Positions 1-5,915 of a stretch of 5,915 bases of DNA are shown in pieces. A program made the translations under genes and the position numbers. The notes under the pieces were generated by a model. The model was not told the origin of the DNA. It saw nothing but the letters and a program-made list of their open reading frames with translations, and did no database searches. Source of the stretch: Nitrospira sp. (GTDB lineage: Bacteria > Nitrospirota > Nitrospiria > Nitrospirales > Nitrospiraceae); the NCBI GenBank assembly GCA_030456405.1, contig JAKDNQ010000143.1, forward strand, positions 1 through 5,915, in the 5' to 3' direction. How positions within the stretch are numbered: the stretch's first letter is position 1; each line of letters begins with the position of its first letter.

Positions 1-159
1 CACCAATCCCGCAAACGCCATGGGGATGGCTTGATCGATCACATAGTCCTGGGCATCGAACGACAGACGCTTCCATACCCAGACGCCGGTAATGATAAGG
101 CCGACGAGGACTGCAATGGCGACTAGATTTGTTTTGCCAGAATCAGAACGAGTGCTCAT
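1..159 (-). CDS. N-terminal part of an unrecognised membrane-anchored protein (cut by left edge)
   Basis: Only the first 53 codons are visible; the frame stays open to base 1. The ATG at 159-157 is the first possible start in this frame, since a TGA lies in frame at 177-175. The product begins with a short polar stretch (MSTRSDSGKTN), then a strongly hydrophobic helix at about residues 12-29 (LVAIAVLVGLIITGVWVW), followed by KR. This looks like an uncleaved N-terminal membrane anchor. A second hydrophobic stretch starts near residue 44 and may be another membrane segment. There is no Shine-Dalgarno sequence before the ATG (the bases are C/T rich), but a good extended -10 box sits about 10 bases upstream, so translation may be leaderless. 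It lies 358 bases downstream of the res stop on the same strand and is probably a separate transcription unit. I do not recognise the family. A short hydrophobic partial frame could be a false call, but codon pattern and anchor layout make a real gene likely. Confidence 0.6.
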   Translation of the reverse strand, partial: MSTRSDSGKTNLVAIAVLVGLIITGVWVWKRLSFDAQDYVIDQAIPMAFAGLV

Positions 160-168
160 GGGGAAAGC

Positions 169-177
169 ATCATATCA
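169..177 (-). promoter_or_regulatory. Extended -10 promoter element for the membrane-protein gene
   Basis: Read on the minus strand this is TGATATGAT, which fits the extended -10 pattern TGnTATAAT with one mismatch. It ends nine bases before the ATG at 159, which would place transcription start almost at the start codon. No convincing -35 box is seen 16-18 bases upstream; extended -10 promoters can work without one. The absence of a ribosome site before the ATG is consistent with a leaderless message. The call rests on sequence match alone. Confidence 0.3.
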
Positions 178-195
178 GGATGGGAAAGGGAGCGA

Positions 196-287
196 AATGA
201 CACCCGTGTTGATCCCTTGCTCCCGGAACGCGCACGATCAGAATATGCTCGTTCGACGGCCACAGTGGGATCGACACGGGTGCCATT
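196..287. repeat. Imperfect inverted repeat with 21-base arms
   Basis: Bases 196-216 and 267-287 are reverse complements at 19 of 21 positions; the mismatches are 200/283 and 210/273. The core arms, 201-216 and 267-282, match at 15 of 16. The 50-base interior contains one copy of a 13-base direct repeat. The element lies in non-coding DNA just upstream of the membrane-protein gene. There is no T tract after either arm, so it is not a simple intrinsic terminator. It may be the remains of a small non-autonomous mobile element, a transcribed hairpin, or a large regulatory palindrome. Confidence 0.55.
246..258 (+). repeat. 13-base direct repeat, copy 1
   Basis: TGCTCGTTCGACG occurs here and again at 336-348, exactly 90 bases later. 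The flanks of the two copies differ. This copy is in the interior of the larger inverted repeat at 196-287. Confidence 0.5.
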
Positions 288-299
288 CCATGGGAGAGA

Positions 300-343
300 A
301 ACGAGCAAGCTTGGAGGGATCATTCAGATGGATGGTGCTCGTT
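300..343. repeat. Hairpin with 8-base perfect stem
   Basis: AACGAGCA at 300-307 is the exact reverse complement of TGCTCGTT at 336-343, with a 28-base loop. The same eight bases can instead pair with 246-253 in the other direct-repeat copy, so two mutually exclusive stems are possible. No tract of T residues follows on either strand. Confidence 0.4.
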
Positions 344-348
344 CGACG
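336..348 (+). repeat. 13-base direct repeat, copy 2
   Basis: This is an exact second copy of TGCTCGTTCGACG found at 246-258. Its first eight bases form the right arm of the hairpin at 300-343. Confidence 0.5.
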
Positions 349-406
349 CGTGCAATCGAGGGTCAACCAGGCTACCCTTGAGAAGCAAGTATGAATGGAG
401 CCTCTA

Positions 407-412
407 ATTATA
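407..412 (-). promoter_or_regulatory. Isolated consensus -10 hexamer
   Basis: Read on the minus strand this is a perfect TATAAT. With 17-base spacing the -35 position (435-430) reads TGGCAG, a poor match, so promoter activity is doubtful. The hexamer lies within a small stem-loop (arms 402-406 and 411-415, loop ATTA). If active it would drive transcription leftwards toward the membrane-protein gene with a leader of roughly 240 bases. Confidence 0.2.
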
Positions 413-440
413 GAGAGAGACTATTTAGCCTGCCACCAAA

Positions 441-470
441 GGAGAAAACAGAAGAACGGAGTCTGCTCCG
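441..470 (-). terminator. Candidate intrinsic terminator after res
   Basis: On the minus strand a CGGAG-CAGA-CTCCG hairpin (470-457, perfect 5-base stem, 4-base loop) is followed by a T-rich but interrupted stretch, TTCTTCTGTTTTCTCC. It lies about 47 bases after the res stop codon, where the operon would be expected to end. The stem is short and the T tract is broken, so it may be weak or fortuitous. Confidence 0.35.
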
Positions 471-517
471 GTGAGCAAAGACGCTCGACCGCTCTTGTTC
501 CGCCTAATGGTCTCCGC

Positions 518-3500
518 TCACCCTTTTCCAGCTGCACTCTCGATGATCGACGGGATATCAGAAATTTTCTTGGCGATGGCAAAATGCCACTGTCCATGAG
601 TGCCGTCTGCATTCACCGCAGCAACCCACCGATCAGCCGCTGCCTGTTTCACTTCTTCAAGTGGATCGTACCCCTTCGTCTCCATAATCAGGTGACAAGC
701 AGACTCACCATTCAGTCGAACAATGAAATCCGGCACATAGTCGTGCATCTGCCCATTGTGCAGGTAAGGAATGGCGAACCCCAGACCGGAATTTTTGACA
801 AATGCTTCGACCGTTCTACTCTTGTCGAGATAATACGCTGCCGATTGCTCCCATTGTTTGGTGTCCGCTACCACGTAGTTGAGGTGTGACTTGTTCACCT
901 CACGCACATCGCGACTTGTCCAAAAATCGACTTCTGCGGTAGAACCTGGCCCTCGCGTGGCCTCGTATCGAGGAACTTCGGGAGCTTCCCCTTGAGAAGT
1001 ATCGGGACGGATCGCTTCCAGTAATCGCTCGATTACCCACCCATAGTATGGCGCGAGAAAGAGATCCTTCTTATCAGCCGGCGGTCTTGCTTCGATCTTC
1101 TTATCTACATAGAGCTGAATGATTGCGGTCAATTGAGGAAACAACTTGTGAGAAGGAACTGTACACTGTTTCTGCGAGATATAATTTCTGGCGAGTGTGG
1201 TGGCGAGATCAAACACCAGTTCCTGCATGCGGCGTTTCGCGCGAAATTCTTCCAAGTTCACCTCGTCCACCCGGCCAGGCCCACTGAGCGTGAGCTTGCC
1301 TTTGGTGGTGGCATGAAGGCCCTTGACCTCGACCTCTGGTGGTATTCGGCCAGGCTCTAGGATCAGAGAGGGAACACTCTTCCAATCGACCGTCACTCGG
1401 TTACGAATCGCCTGTGTGTAGCCTTCAACGCGAGGGTATGTGATTTCAAATTGCGCTTTTCCAGGGATCGCATGCACGTGACAGCGTTTTACCTGTGGCT
1501 TGGGTTGCCCTTGAGGATGAGCCTTGAAGGGGATGACCTCAAAGGGTACGCCAAATACTTTTGCCACCTCTTCGGTTAATTTGCCATCCGGTCCGACATC
1601 ATAGCTTGCCCGCCTGAGACCACGCCCAACGACTTGCTCGCACAGAAGCTGAGACATGAAAGGACGCAGGCCTATGATATGAGTGACTGTACTGCAGTCC
1701 CATCCTTCCGTCAGCATTCCGACACTCACAATACATCGGACATCCCGACCAGGTGGATGAGTCGGTCGTTCGAGCTTTTCAGCCAGCTCCTTAAAGCCGT
1801 CTGGGCACAAGGGACGTTCAAGGGAATCAGTCGGCCATACGGTTCTTCCGACGGTATCGAGCGTGAATCGCATCCACCGGACTTCATCATTCTTGGATTC
1901 CCCGGAATCCGACTCACGCACCACCTTGGAATCGACGCGAATCGTGTTCTGTACACCGGTATTCTTGAATCCTTCGACCTTGACAGGCGGAATCCCTGTC
2001 GGCGCCTTATCTTCCGCAATCCATTCATACAGCACCTTTGCGATTTGCGTATTTTTGCACACAAGAATGAACACCGGCGGACGCGGATCTTCACGCTGTG
2101 TCTCCCACTCCTCCCGTTCCTTTTCCCATAATCCGCCCAACATGGCGATAGGATGATGGGCGTACTTCAATATTGCTTCAGGCTTGGGATTCGCCTTCTT
2201 TCCCCCTCGTTCAGCTGGAGTCAGTTGGGGAAGAATCCAGTGCCAGATATTGAAGTAGCCTGGAATCTCCTTCCCGGTCGTATCGCGGACCGCGAGCTGA
2301 GGAATTTTCACCAAGCCAGATTCAATGGCATCGATAAGGCCGAAGTCGCTCACGACCCACGGGAATGGTCGGTTCGTGTCTTGCCCTACACGTCCGAGAA
2401 AATAGGGAGTGGCGGAAAGATCGAGACACAGGTTAATGCCACGCAGTTTTTGGATGCGATCCAGGCCGTCGATCCACACGGTGGCTTCCTTGAAAAAGTC
2501 CTCGGCCTCTTCATCTTCCCCAAAGAGATCCTCCTCTTCCTCTTCTCGTTCCTCCCGCACAATACGATAGGCATGGTGCGCCTCGTCATTCATCACCAGG
2601 ATGTTCCGTTTGCCGCCCACTTCGCGGCCAAGAATGCGATTCACGAGCGCCGTATCGCTTTCTACATACCGCCTCGATTCCACCGTGACCTTCTTCAGCG
2701 AACCATCCTTCTCGAATTCCTCGTTGAGCACCGCCAGCAGACCGGCCGCTACTTGCCGCGTAAAATCCTCCAGAGTCAGATAGCGGGTGCCACGCGCAGT
2801 GGTGGTTTTCTGGCTAATGGTAATCGTCTCTTTCGTCCGTACTTCTTTACCCGCCTTCGTGACCCTCGCTCCCACCCCGCCGGTCTGAATACCTTGTGGT
2901 TCAAAGACGTGCCAATTCATGACCAGCACACGGCCTTGCGTCAGCAGCGGCATGAGATGCGATGGCGCCAAATCGCGCGTACGGTACAGGCTCGCCTCAC
3001 CGGCTTCAGGGTCCAGTTCACGGAGACGATTCTTAATGGTCACGTTTGGACAGACAATCAGCACCACATCGGAAAACCGCGCATCGCTACGATCATTGAT
3101 CTTGTTTAAAATGCTCCAGGCAGCCAGCATTCCCATGACCGTAGTCTTGCCCGACCCCGTCGCCATTTTGGATGCATAGCGCCGAAAACCCTCGAACCCA
3201 TCCGTCCGCTTGCCCTCACTCACTTCTTCTTGAGGGACCTCGATGCCCTGGCGGAAATCGGTACGCGCTTCGGTGAGAAAAATAATTGTCTCTGCCGCAT
3301 CAAGTTGGGCAAAGAACAGCCGTTGCTGCCGACCATCCCGTCGCCACCACTGCAAGAGTTCGTGGGTGGTTCTCGTCACGCCGGGATAGCCCTCTTGCCT
3401 CCACTTCCTGACCTGAGTTCGAATGCGGTTGACCAGCTTCAGCTCAATGGCAGTGCCGACCGCTCGGCCAGCTTCTGCGCCGGGCTTCGCCTTTGGATCA

Positions 3501-3631
3501 CGATAGAAATACGTGGCGGGACGCCGTCCCGGACGCCGTTCAGGAGTCTCGCCTTCAATAATGTGCCAATGTTCTTGTGGTTCTTCGAAGGGAGAGTTGA
3601 GAATGGGTTCAGGAACTTCGTAGGCGCTCAT
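518..3631 (-). CDS. res: Type III-like restriction endonuclease subunit Res (DEAD/DEAH helicase plus PD-ExK nuclease)
   Basis: This 1037-residue protein is the ATP-dependent translocase and DNA-cutting subunit of a restriction-modification system; in Type III systems it works in complex with Mod. Helicase motifs appear in order: Walker A ATGSGKT at 157-163, motif Ia VVLIVCPN near 189-196, DEAH at 349-352, SAT at 406-408, a motif IV-like strand (VFILVCKNTQ) at 520-529, TEGWDC at 641-646, and QVVGRGLRR at 666-674. The C-terminus carries a PD-ExK nuclease site: PDF at 967-969 and ETK at 984-986. No key residue is missing and the length is normal for the family, so it is probably active. It resembles the group annotated as BPTD_3080-family restriction endonucleases (recognised from memory). 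A very acidic stretch (about 360-380) lies between motifs II and III. The ATG at 3631 is the only standard start: no ATG, GTG, TTG or CTG lies between it and position 3709 in frame. It has no clear Shine-Dalgarno but its ATG overlaps the stop of a short upstream frame, suggesting coupled translation. Confidence 0.95.
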   Translation of the reverse strand: MSAYEVPEPILNSPFEEPQEHWHIIEGETPERRPGRRPATYFYRDPKAKPGAEAGRAVGTAIELKLVNRIRTQVRKWRQEGYPGVTRTTHELLQWWRRDGRQQRLFFAQLDAAETIIFLTEARTDFRQGIEVPQEEVSEGKRTDGFEGFRRYASKMATGSGKTTVMGMLAAWSILNKINDRSDARFSDVVLIVCPNVTIKNRLRELDPEAGEASLYRTRDLAPSHLMPLLTQGRVLVMNWHVFEPQGIQTGGVGARVTKAGKEVRTKETITISQKTTTARGTRYLTLEDFTRQVAAGLLAVLNEEFEKDGSLKKVTVESRRYVESDTALVNRILGREVGGKRNILVMNDEAHHAYRIVREEREEEEEDLFGEDEEAEDFFKEATVWIDGLDRIQKLRGINLCLDLSATPYFLGRVGQDTNRPFPWVVSDFGLIDAIESGLVKIPQLAVRDTTGKEIPGYFNIWHWILPQLTPAERGGKKANPKPEAILKYAHHPIAMLGGLWEKEREEWETQREDPRPPVFILVCKNTQIAKVLYEWIAEDKAPTGIPPVKVEGFKNTGVQNTIRVDSKVVRESDSGESKNDEVRWMRFTLDTVGRTVWPTDSLERPLCPDGFKELAEKLERPTHPPGRDVRCIVSVGMLTEGWDCSTVTHIIGLRPFMSQLLCEQVVGRGLRRASYDVGPDGKLTEEVAKVFGVPFEVIPFKAHPQGQPKPQVKRCHVHAIPGKAQFEITYPRVEGYTQAIRNRVTVDWKSVPSLILEPGRIPPEVEVKGLHATTKGKLTLSGPGRVDEVNLEEFRAKRRMQELVFDLATTLARNYISQKQCTVPSHKLFPQLTAIIQLYVDKKIEARPPADKKDLFLAPYYGWVIERLLEAIRPDTSQGEAPEVPRYEATRGPGSTAEVDFWTSRDVREVNKSHLNYVVADTKQWEQSAAYYLDKSRTVEAFVKNSGLGFAIPYLHNGQMHDYVPDFIVRLNGESACHLIMETKGYDPLEEVKQAAADRWVAAVNADGTHGQWHFAIAKKISDIPSIIESAAGKG

Positions 3632-3684
3632 CGGGTAATCGAGCCGAATCGGCGGCGGGGTAACAGAGAGAAAGCTTTGATCAT
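3628..3684 (-). other. Possible 18-codon leader frame coupled to res
   Basis: An ATG at 3684 opens an 18-residue frame (MIKAFSLLPRRRFGSITR) whose TGA overlaps the res start codon as ATGA. A purine-rich GAAGG lies nine to ten bases before this ATG, whereas the res ATG is preceded only by pyrimidine- and GC-rich sequence. It may serve to deliver ribosomes to res. A frame this short can arise by chance, so the call rests on the overlap and the ribosome site. Confidence 0.25.
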
Positions 3685-3708
3685 CTAATGTTGCCTTCGA
3701 ATGGCGAT

Positions 3709-3930
3709 TTATGCAGCGTACTTGACCACGCGCAGCTCTGAGGCATCATCCGCGCCGTCGAGGATTCGTTCAACCGTCGCCATCACTGGATCTTCAAGGA
3801 CATACTCCGTGCAATTCTCACACAGCAGCACGGGTAACGCCTTGATGACGACAATCGAGCGGTCACTCAGCTTGAACGGCAAATCGGTGACGGCCGCCCG
3901 CATAGGCGCTCCGCACACTCGGCATCTCAT
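3709..3930 (-). CDS. YgiT-type zinc-finger protein, antitoxin-like
   Basis: This 73-residue protein has two CxxC pairs, C3/C6 and C37/C40, that would bind one zinc ion, the signature of the YgiT-type (MqsA N-terminal-like) zinc finger. It lacks the C-terminal helix-turn-helix domain of full MqsA, so it may not bind DNA by itself. A hydrophobic strand (IVVIKALPVLLC) leads into the second zinc pair, and a short helical tail (about 47-62) follows. The start is placed at 3930 because an ideal AGGAGG (3944-3939) lies eight bases upstream and the ATG overlaps the stop of the preceding gene as ATGA; starting at 3954 would leave that site inside the gene. Small YgiT-type proteins are commonly encoded beside DUF4258 proteins. 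By family and order it is the likely antitoxin of the pair, but no activity can be shown from sequence. The res start lies 77 bases after its stop. Confidence 0.85.
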   Translation of the reverse strand: MRCRVCGAPMRAAVTDLPFKLSDRSIVVIKALPVLLCENCTEYVLEDPVMATVERILDGADDASELRVVKYAA

Positions 3931-4271
3931 GACTTGCTCCTCCTGGTTTTCCAATCAGGTTTCCACTCATCTGCGCTGGGACGATAAACAGTCACCATGC
4001 GGACGTTATCGTCTGCAACATCGGTGGCGATGTGAATATGCACCACACCTTCCTGAGAATTGCAATAGACCAAATAGCTCGGCAGATACTTGTCTTCCGG
4101 ATACGACTCGATAATCTCATAGGTACCCACCGCCTGCAAAAGGGCCTCGCGCGACAGAGTACGCCCATTCAATCGCATCTGGACATGATAGGTCCAGAGA
4201 ATCTTCCGCTCACGGACGCACCGTTGAATGAACGCAAGTGGATCGTCTGGAATGATACGCTCGCTAACCAT
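3927..4271 (-). CDS. DUF4258-domain protein, putative toxin partner
   Basis: This 114-residue soluble protein matches the DUF4258 pattern: a helix ending in a conserved histidine (WTYHVQMRLNGR, H29 and R33), a REALLQAV helix (41-48), a strand with YEIIESYPEDKYLPSYLVY (51-69), a VVHIHIATD strand (76-84), and a closing VRMVTVYRP strand (90-99) followed by a basic tail. DUF4258 has a small fold thought to be related to RelE/BrnT-like RNases, and its genes often sit next to YgiT-type zinc-finger genes. This supports a toxin role, though the activity of this family is not well established. Translation starts at the ATG at 4271, 29 bases after the mod stop, with a modest GAGGG (4287-4283) 11 bases upstream. 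Its stop overlaps the next ATG by ATGA, so the two products are probably made in step. No signal peptide or membrane segment is seen. Confidence 0.85.
   Translation of the reverse strand: MVSERIIPDDPLAFIQRCVRERKILWTYHVQMRLNGRTLSREALLQAVGTYEIIESYPEDKYLPSYLVYCNSQEGVVHIHIATDVADDNVRMVTVYRPSADEWKPDWKTRRSKS
3939..3944 (-). promoter_or_regulatory. Strong ribosome binding site fixing the YgiT-like start
   Basis: The minus strand reads AGGAGG eight bases before the ATG at 3930. It is the best ribosome site in the window and lies inside the end of the DUF4258 gene. It decides the start of the zinc-finger gene and implies that the second gene of the pair is translated strongly, as expected for an antitoxin. 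Confidence 0.8.
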
Positions 4272-4300
4272 TTAGAAACCAGCCCTCAGGTCGCGTATCT

Positions 4301-5915
4301 TCACAGTTTCTTCACCACCAATAACTCATTGCCCCGGTCGTCGATCACTTTGACCGCAATCTGCTTGTGCTCGCCCGCAGCGAACGGTGCGCTGGTCGTG
4401 CCTGACAAATGATCCCACACGGATTCTTCATACTCGCCCTTGAGGGCCTTCTTTAGATTTTCCCAGGCGCTCGTGCGGGGGAAGAATGCTTGCGAGACGT
4501 GGAAGCAGAGATCGTTGTAGTCCGTATCGAGAAACCAGGCAGGCACATCGTCACCGCTTCGATACGTCACATCCATGGTGATGGGATCGAACACATCCAG
4601 CCCGAGTAGCTCAACGTGGTATTGAACTTCCTCGCCCCTCCGGGGAGAGGGCTGGGTGAGGGCGGACTTCAACTTGTGAACCGCAATCTCCGGCTGCCCA
4701 CACACGCTAAAGATCTGGCTCGATCGCATGTTCTTGAGCAGATCGCCCATCATGAGATCAGGCGTGGCCTGCACATAGGTGGCGGGCACGCCCATCACGT
4801 CGGCACACTTGTCCACCAGTGTTCGCGCGTTGGGCTGAATAGCAAATCCGACCACATAGAGATGGGTGTAGCTCTTGGCATGGGCTTCGCGCGCCGCTTC
4901 ATAGACGAGCTTCTCACTGACGGCGCCGTTCTCAGGACCGAACACGAATGCGACCGGTTTCTCCTGTCCATTCGCAACCAGCGCCTCGGCAGAGAGGGAA
5001 AGCGTCTTCGCAGGCGGGCGAATATTCTTCAAGGTGACGGTCTTGTTGCCTTCCAGTCGTAGGACCGGGCTCTTGCGCAGCACTTCCAGCATGCGATCGA
5101 CAAACGAGCCATAGGCTTCCGCAGAGGTCGTGCCGGAATCTTCAACACCATCACCTTCCCAATCCACCGGAGTGGGGATCGTTGCTTCGAAACAGAATGG
5201 GCCGGTCACGCGCGTAATACCGTTTTCTACCTCTGGTCGGTCTACCAACACTTCTTCCGCAGGCGGTTCGTTGTTCGCGATGGACTTGAGCGTGATGTGT
5301 GGCACGATGCCGCCGACCTCCTCGCCCTTCTTGTTTTGTTTGCGCTTGTAGGTGAACCCGCCCGCCGGTCCGCGATGGTCGTCTTTCAATTCGTACCAAG
5401 GGAACGTTGCGGTCAGGAGGCGTTGCCGAGCAAGAGCCAGTGGCACGCGGCTCGTGTCAGCCGTGATCCAGCGTCGGCCCCATTGTTCCGCAACATAGGC
5501 TGTTGTGCCGCTACCGCACGTCGGATCAAGTACAAGGTCCCCTGGATCGGTGGTCATGAGGAGACAGCGTTCAATAGCCAATGACGCCGTTTGCACAACA
5601 TATAGCTTCCCTTCAGTCCGACTTTGAATTCCACCAATGTCTGTCCATATATTGGATATGGGAAATACAGGGAAGTCATCGAGAAAGCGAAGGTAACGGA
5701 GAGAATTTCCTTCAACAATAATCCGCCCAGTTTCTGACAAGTGTTCTAGTCCCTCAACCGTTGTCTTCCAGTGAAGTCCAGTTGGAGGTTTCCATTTCTT
5801 TCCTGCAAATGTGAACTCTTGGGTTGAATTATCCGAAGCGCCGTTTTTCGGGCGAGGGTATGGACGGGCCAAAGGCGGGGGGAGAAAACCCCCCACCGGG
5901 CAAAGCACGGATTTT
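4301..5915 (-). CDS. mod: Type III-like DNA (adenine) methyltransferase Mod, C-terminal part (cut by right edge)
   Basis: This is the modification and target-recognition subunit, which would methylate adenine in the recognition site using S-adenosylmethionine and guide Res. The visible 537 residues remain open to the right edge, so the true start lies outside. Numbering from the GTG at 5908, motif X (QTASLAIERCLLMTTDPGD, about 106-124) precedes motif I DPTCGSGTT (128-136) and a motif II-like ITADTS (148-153). This order is that of beta-class amino-methyltransferases, where the catalytic DPPY motif and target-recognition region come before motif I; DPPY must therefore be beyond the edge. The segment at about 80-106, including FPISNIWTDI, fits the region just before motif X. 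After residue 180 follows a long C-terminal domain typical of this Mod group, ending in IAVKVIDDRGNELLVVKKL. Residues 417-427 (LTQPSPRRGEE) are encoded by an interspersed palindrome. No stop or frameshift is seen. The next gene begins 29 bases downstream, so the genes are co-transcribed. Confidence 0.93.
   Translation of the reverse strand, partial: KSVLCPVGGFLPPPLARPYPRPKNGASDNSTQEFTFAGKKWKPPTGLHWKTTVEGLEHLSETGRIIVEGNSLRYLRFLDDFPVFPISNIWTDIGGIQSRTEGKLYVVQTASLAIERCLLMTTDPGDLVLDPTCGSGTTAYVAEQWGRRWITADTSRVPLALARQRLLTATFPWYELKDDHRGPAGGFTYKRKQNKKGEEVGGIVPHITLKSIANNEPPAEEVLVDRPEVENGITRVTGPFCFEATIPTPVDWEGDGVEDSGTTSAEAYGSFVDRMLEVLRKSPVLRLEGNKTVTLKNIRPPAKTLSLSAEALVANGQEKPVAFVFGPENGAVSEKLVYEAAREAHAKSYTHLYVVGFAIQPNARTLVDKCADVMGVPATYVQATPDLMMGDLLKNMRSSQIFSVCGQPEIAVHKLKSALTQPSPRRGEEVQYHVELLGLDVFDPITMDVTYRSGDDVPAWFLDTDYNDLCFHVSQAFFPRTSAWENLKKALKGEYEESVWDHLSGTTSAPFAAGEHKQIAVKVIDDRGNELLVVKKL
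4630..4662. repeat. GC-rich palindromic interspersed repeat inside mod
   Basis: The bases form a hairpin with arms 4630-4638 and 4642-4650 (eight of nine pairs, mismatch 4634/4646) and a TCC loop, followed by GGCTGGGTGAGGG. This matches the widespread bacterial dispersed repeat whose translation typically reads like LTQPSPRRGEE or LTPTLSP...GE. Here it contributes 11 codons in frame to mod. Family membership is judged from memory of this common repeat, not from a search. Confidence 0.7.

Noticed and set aside
395..889. A plus-strand open frame of 164 codons spanning the end of res
   Set aside because: More than two thirds overlaps the conserved nuclease end of res in antisense, and the remainder crosses the candidate terminator. 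No family is recognisable in its translation.
1235..1246. A perfect 12-base palindrome, TTTCGCGCGAAA
   Set aside because: It lies inside res and encodes the EEFRAKRR region. A single such palindrome in several kilobases is easily expected by chance.
2153..3109. A long plus-strand open frame of 318 codons
   Set aside because: It lies wholly antisense within res, whose protein shows ordered, conserved helicase motifs over the same bases. The antisense translation has no recognisable domain and is best explained by codon composition of res.
3520..3543. Near-tandem 12-base repeat GACGCCGT in the 5' part of res
   Set aside because: It reflects the repeated arginine-arginine-proline codons in ERRPGRRP; only two units and no sign of variable copy number.
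3931..3954. An upstream ATG giving the zinc-finger protein eight extra residues
   Set aside because: The ideal AGGAGG site would fall inside the coding part, and the start at 3930 gives both correct spacing and the ATGA overlap with the preceding gene.
4616..5062. A plus-strand open frame of 148 codons inside mod
   Set aside because: It is antisense to the conserved C-terminal domain of Mod and begins in the palindromic repeat; no domain is seen.
5906..5908. A GTG that could be read as the start of a separate short methyltransferase protein
   Set aside because: The frame continues open to the window edge, and a beta-class enzyme needs the DPPY motif and recognition region upstream of motif I. 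The GTG is best read as an internal valine.

Overview
The window carries most of one compact operon, read entirely on the minus strand (right to left). In transcription order it holds the C-terminal 537 residues of a beta-class DNA (adenine) methyltransferase (Mod), a DUF4258-family small protein, a YgiT-type zinc-finger small protein, and a complete 1037-residue helicase-nuclease (Res). The Mod and Res genes form a Type III-like restriction-modification system. The two small genes between them overlap by ATGA and have the layout of a toxin-antitoxin pair, toxin-like gene first. A separate minus-strand gene for a membrane-anchored protein begins at 159 and leaves the window on the left.

Layout. 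1-159: start of an unrecognised membrane protein. 160-517: non-coding DNA with a 21-base-arm imperfect inverted repeat, a 13-base direct repeat, a second hairpin, weak promoter-like boxes and a candidate terminator for the operon. 518-3631: res, with all helicase motifs and a C-terminal PD...ExK nuclease site. 3632-3708: a short gap with an 18-codon leader-like frame whose stop overlaps the res start. 3709-4271: the YgiT/DUF4258 pair. 4301-5915: mod, cut by the right edge, so its DPPY motif and true start lie outside.

How the parts work together. In Type III systems Mod recognises and methylates the site on one strand, and Res joins Mod to cut unmethylated DNA using ATP. The small pair could stabilise the locus or be a separate cargo; its function here is inferred only from family and layout. 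The most unusual feature is a GC-rich palindromic interspersed repeat lying in frame inside mod (4630-4662), adding about 11 residues without breaking the gene.

Organism. Moderately GC-rich coding DNA, a YgiT/DUF4258 pair and this type of interspersed palindrome suggest a Gram-negative-type environmental bacterium. Nitrospirota or a proteobacterium would fit, but the sequence alone does not settle this. There are no rRNA or tRNA genes, CRISPR arrays or transposase genes in the window.
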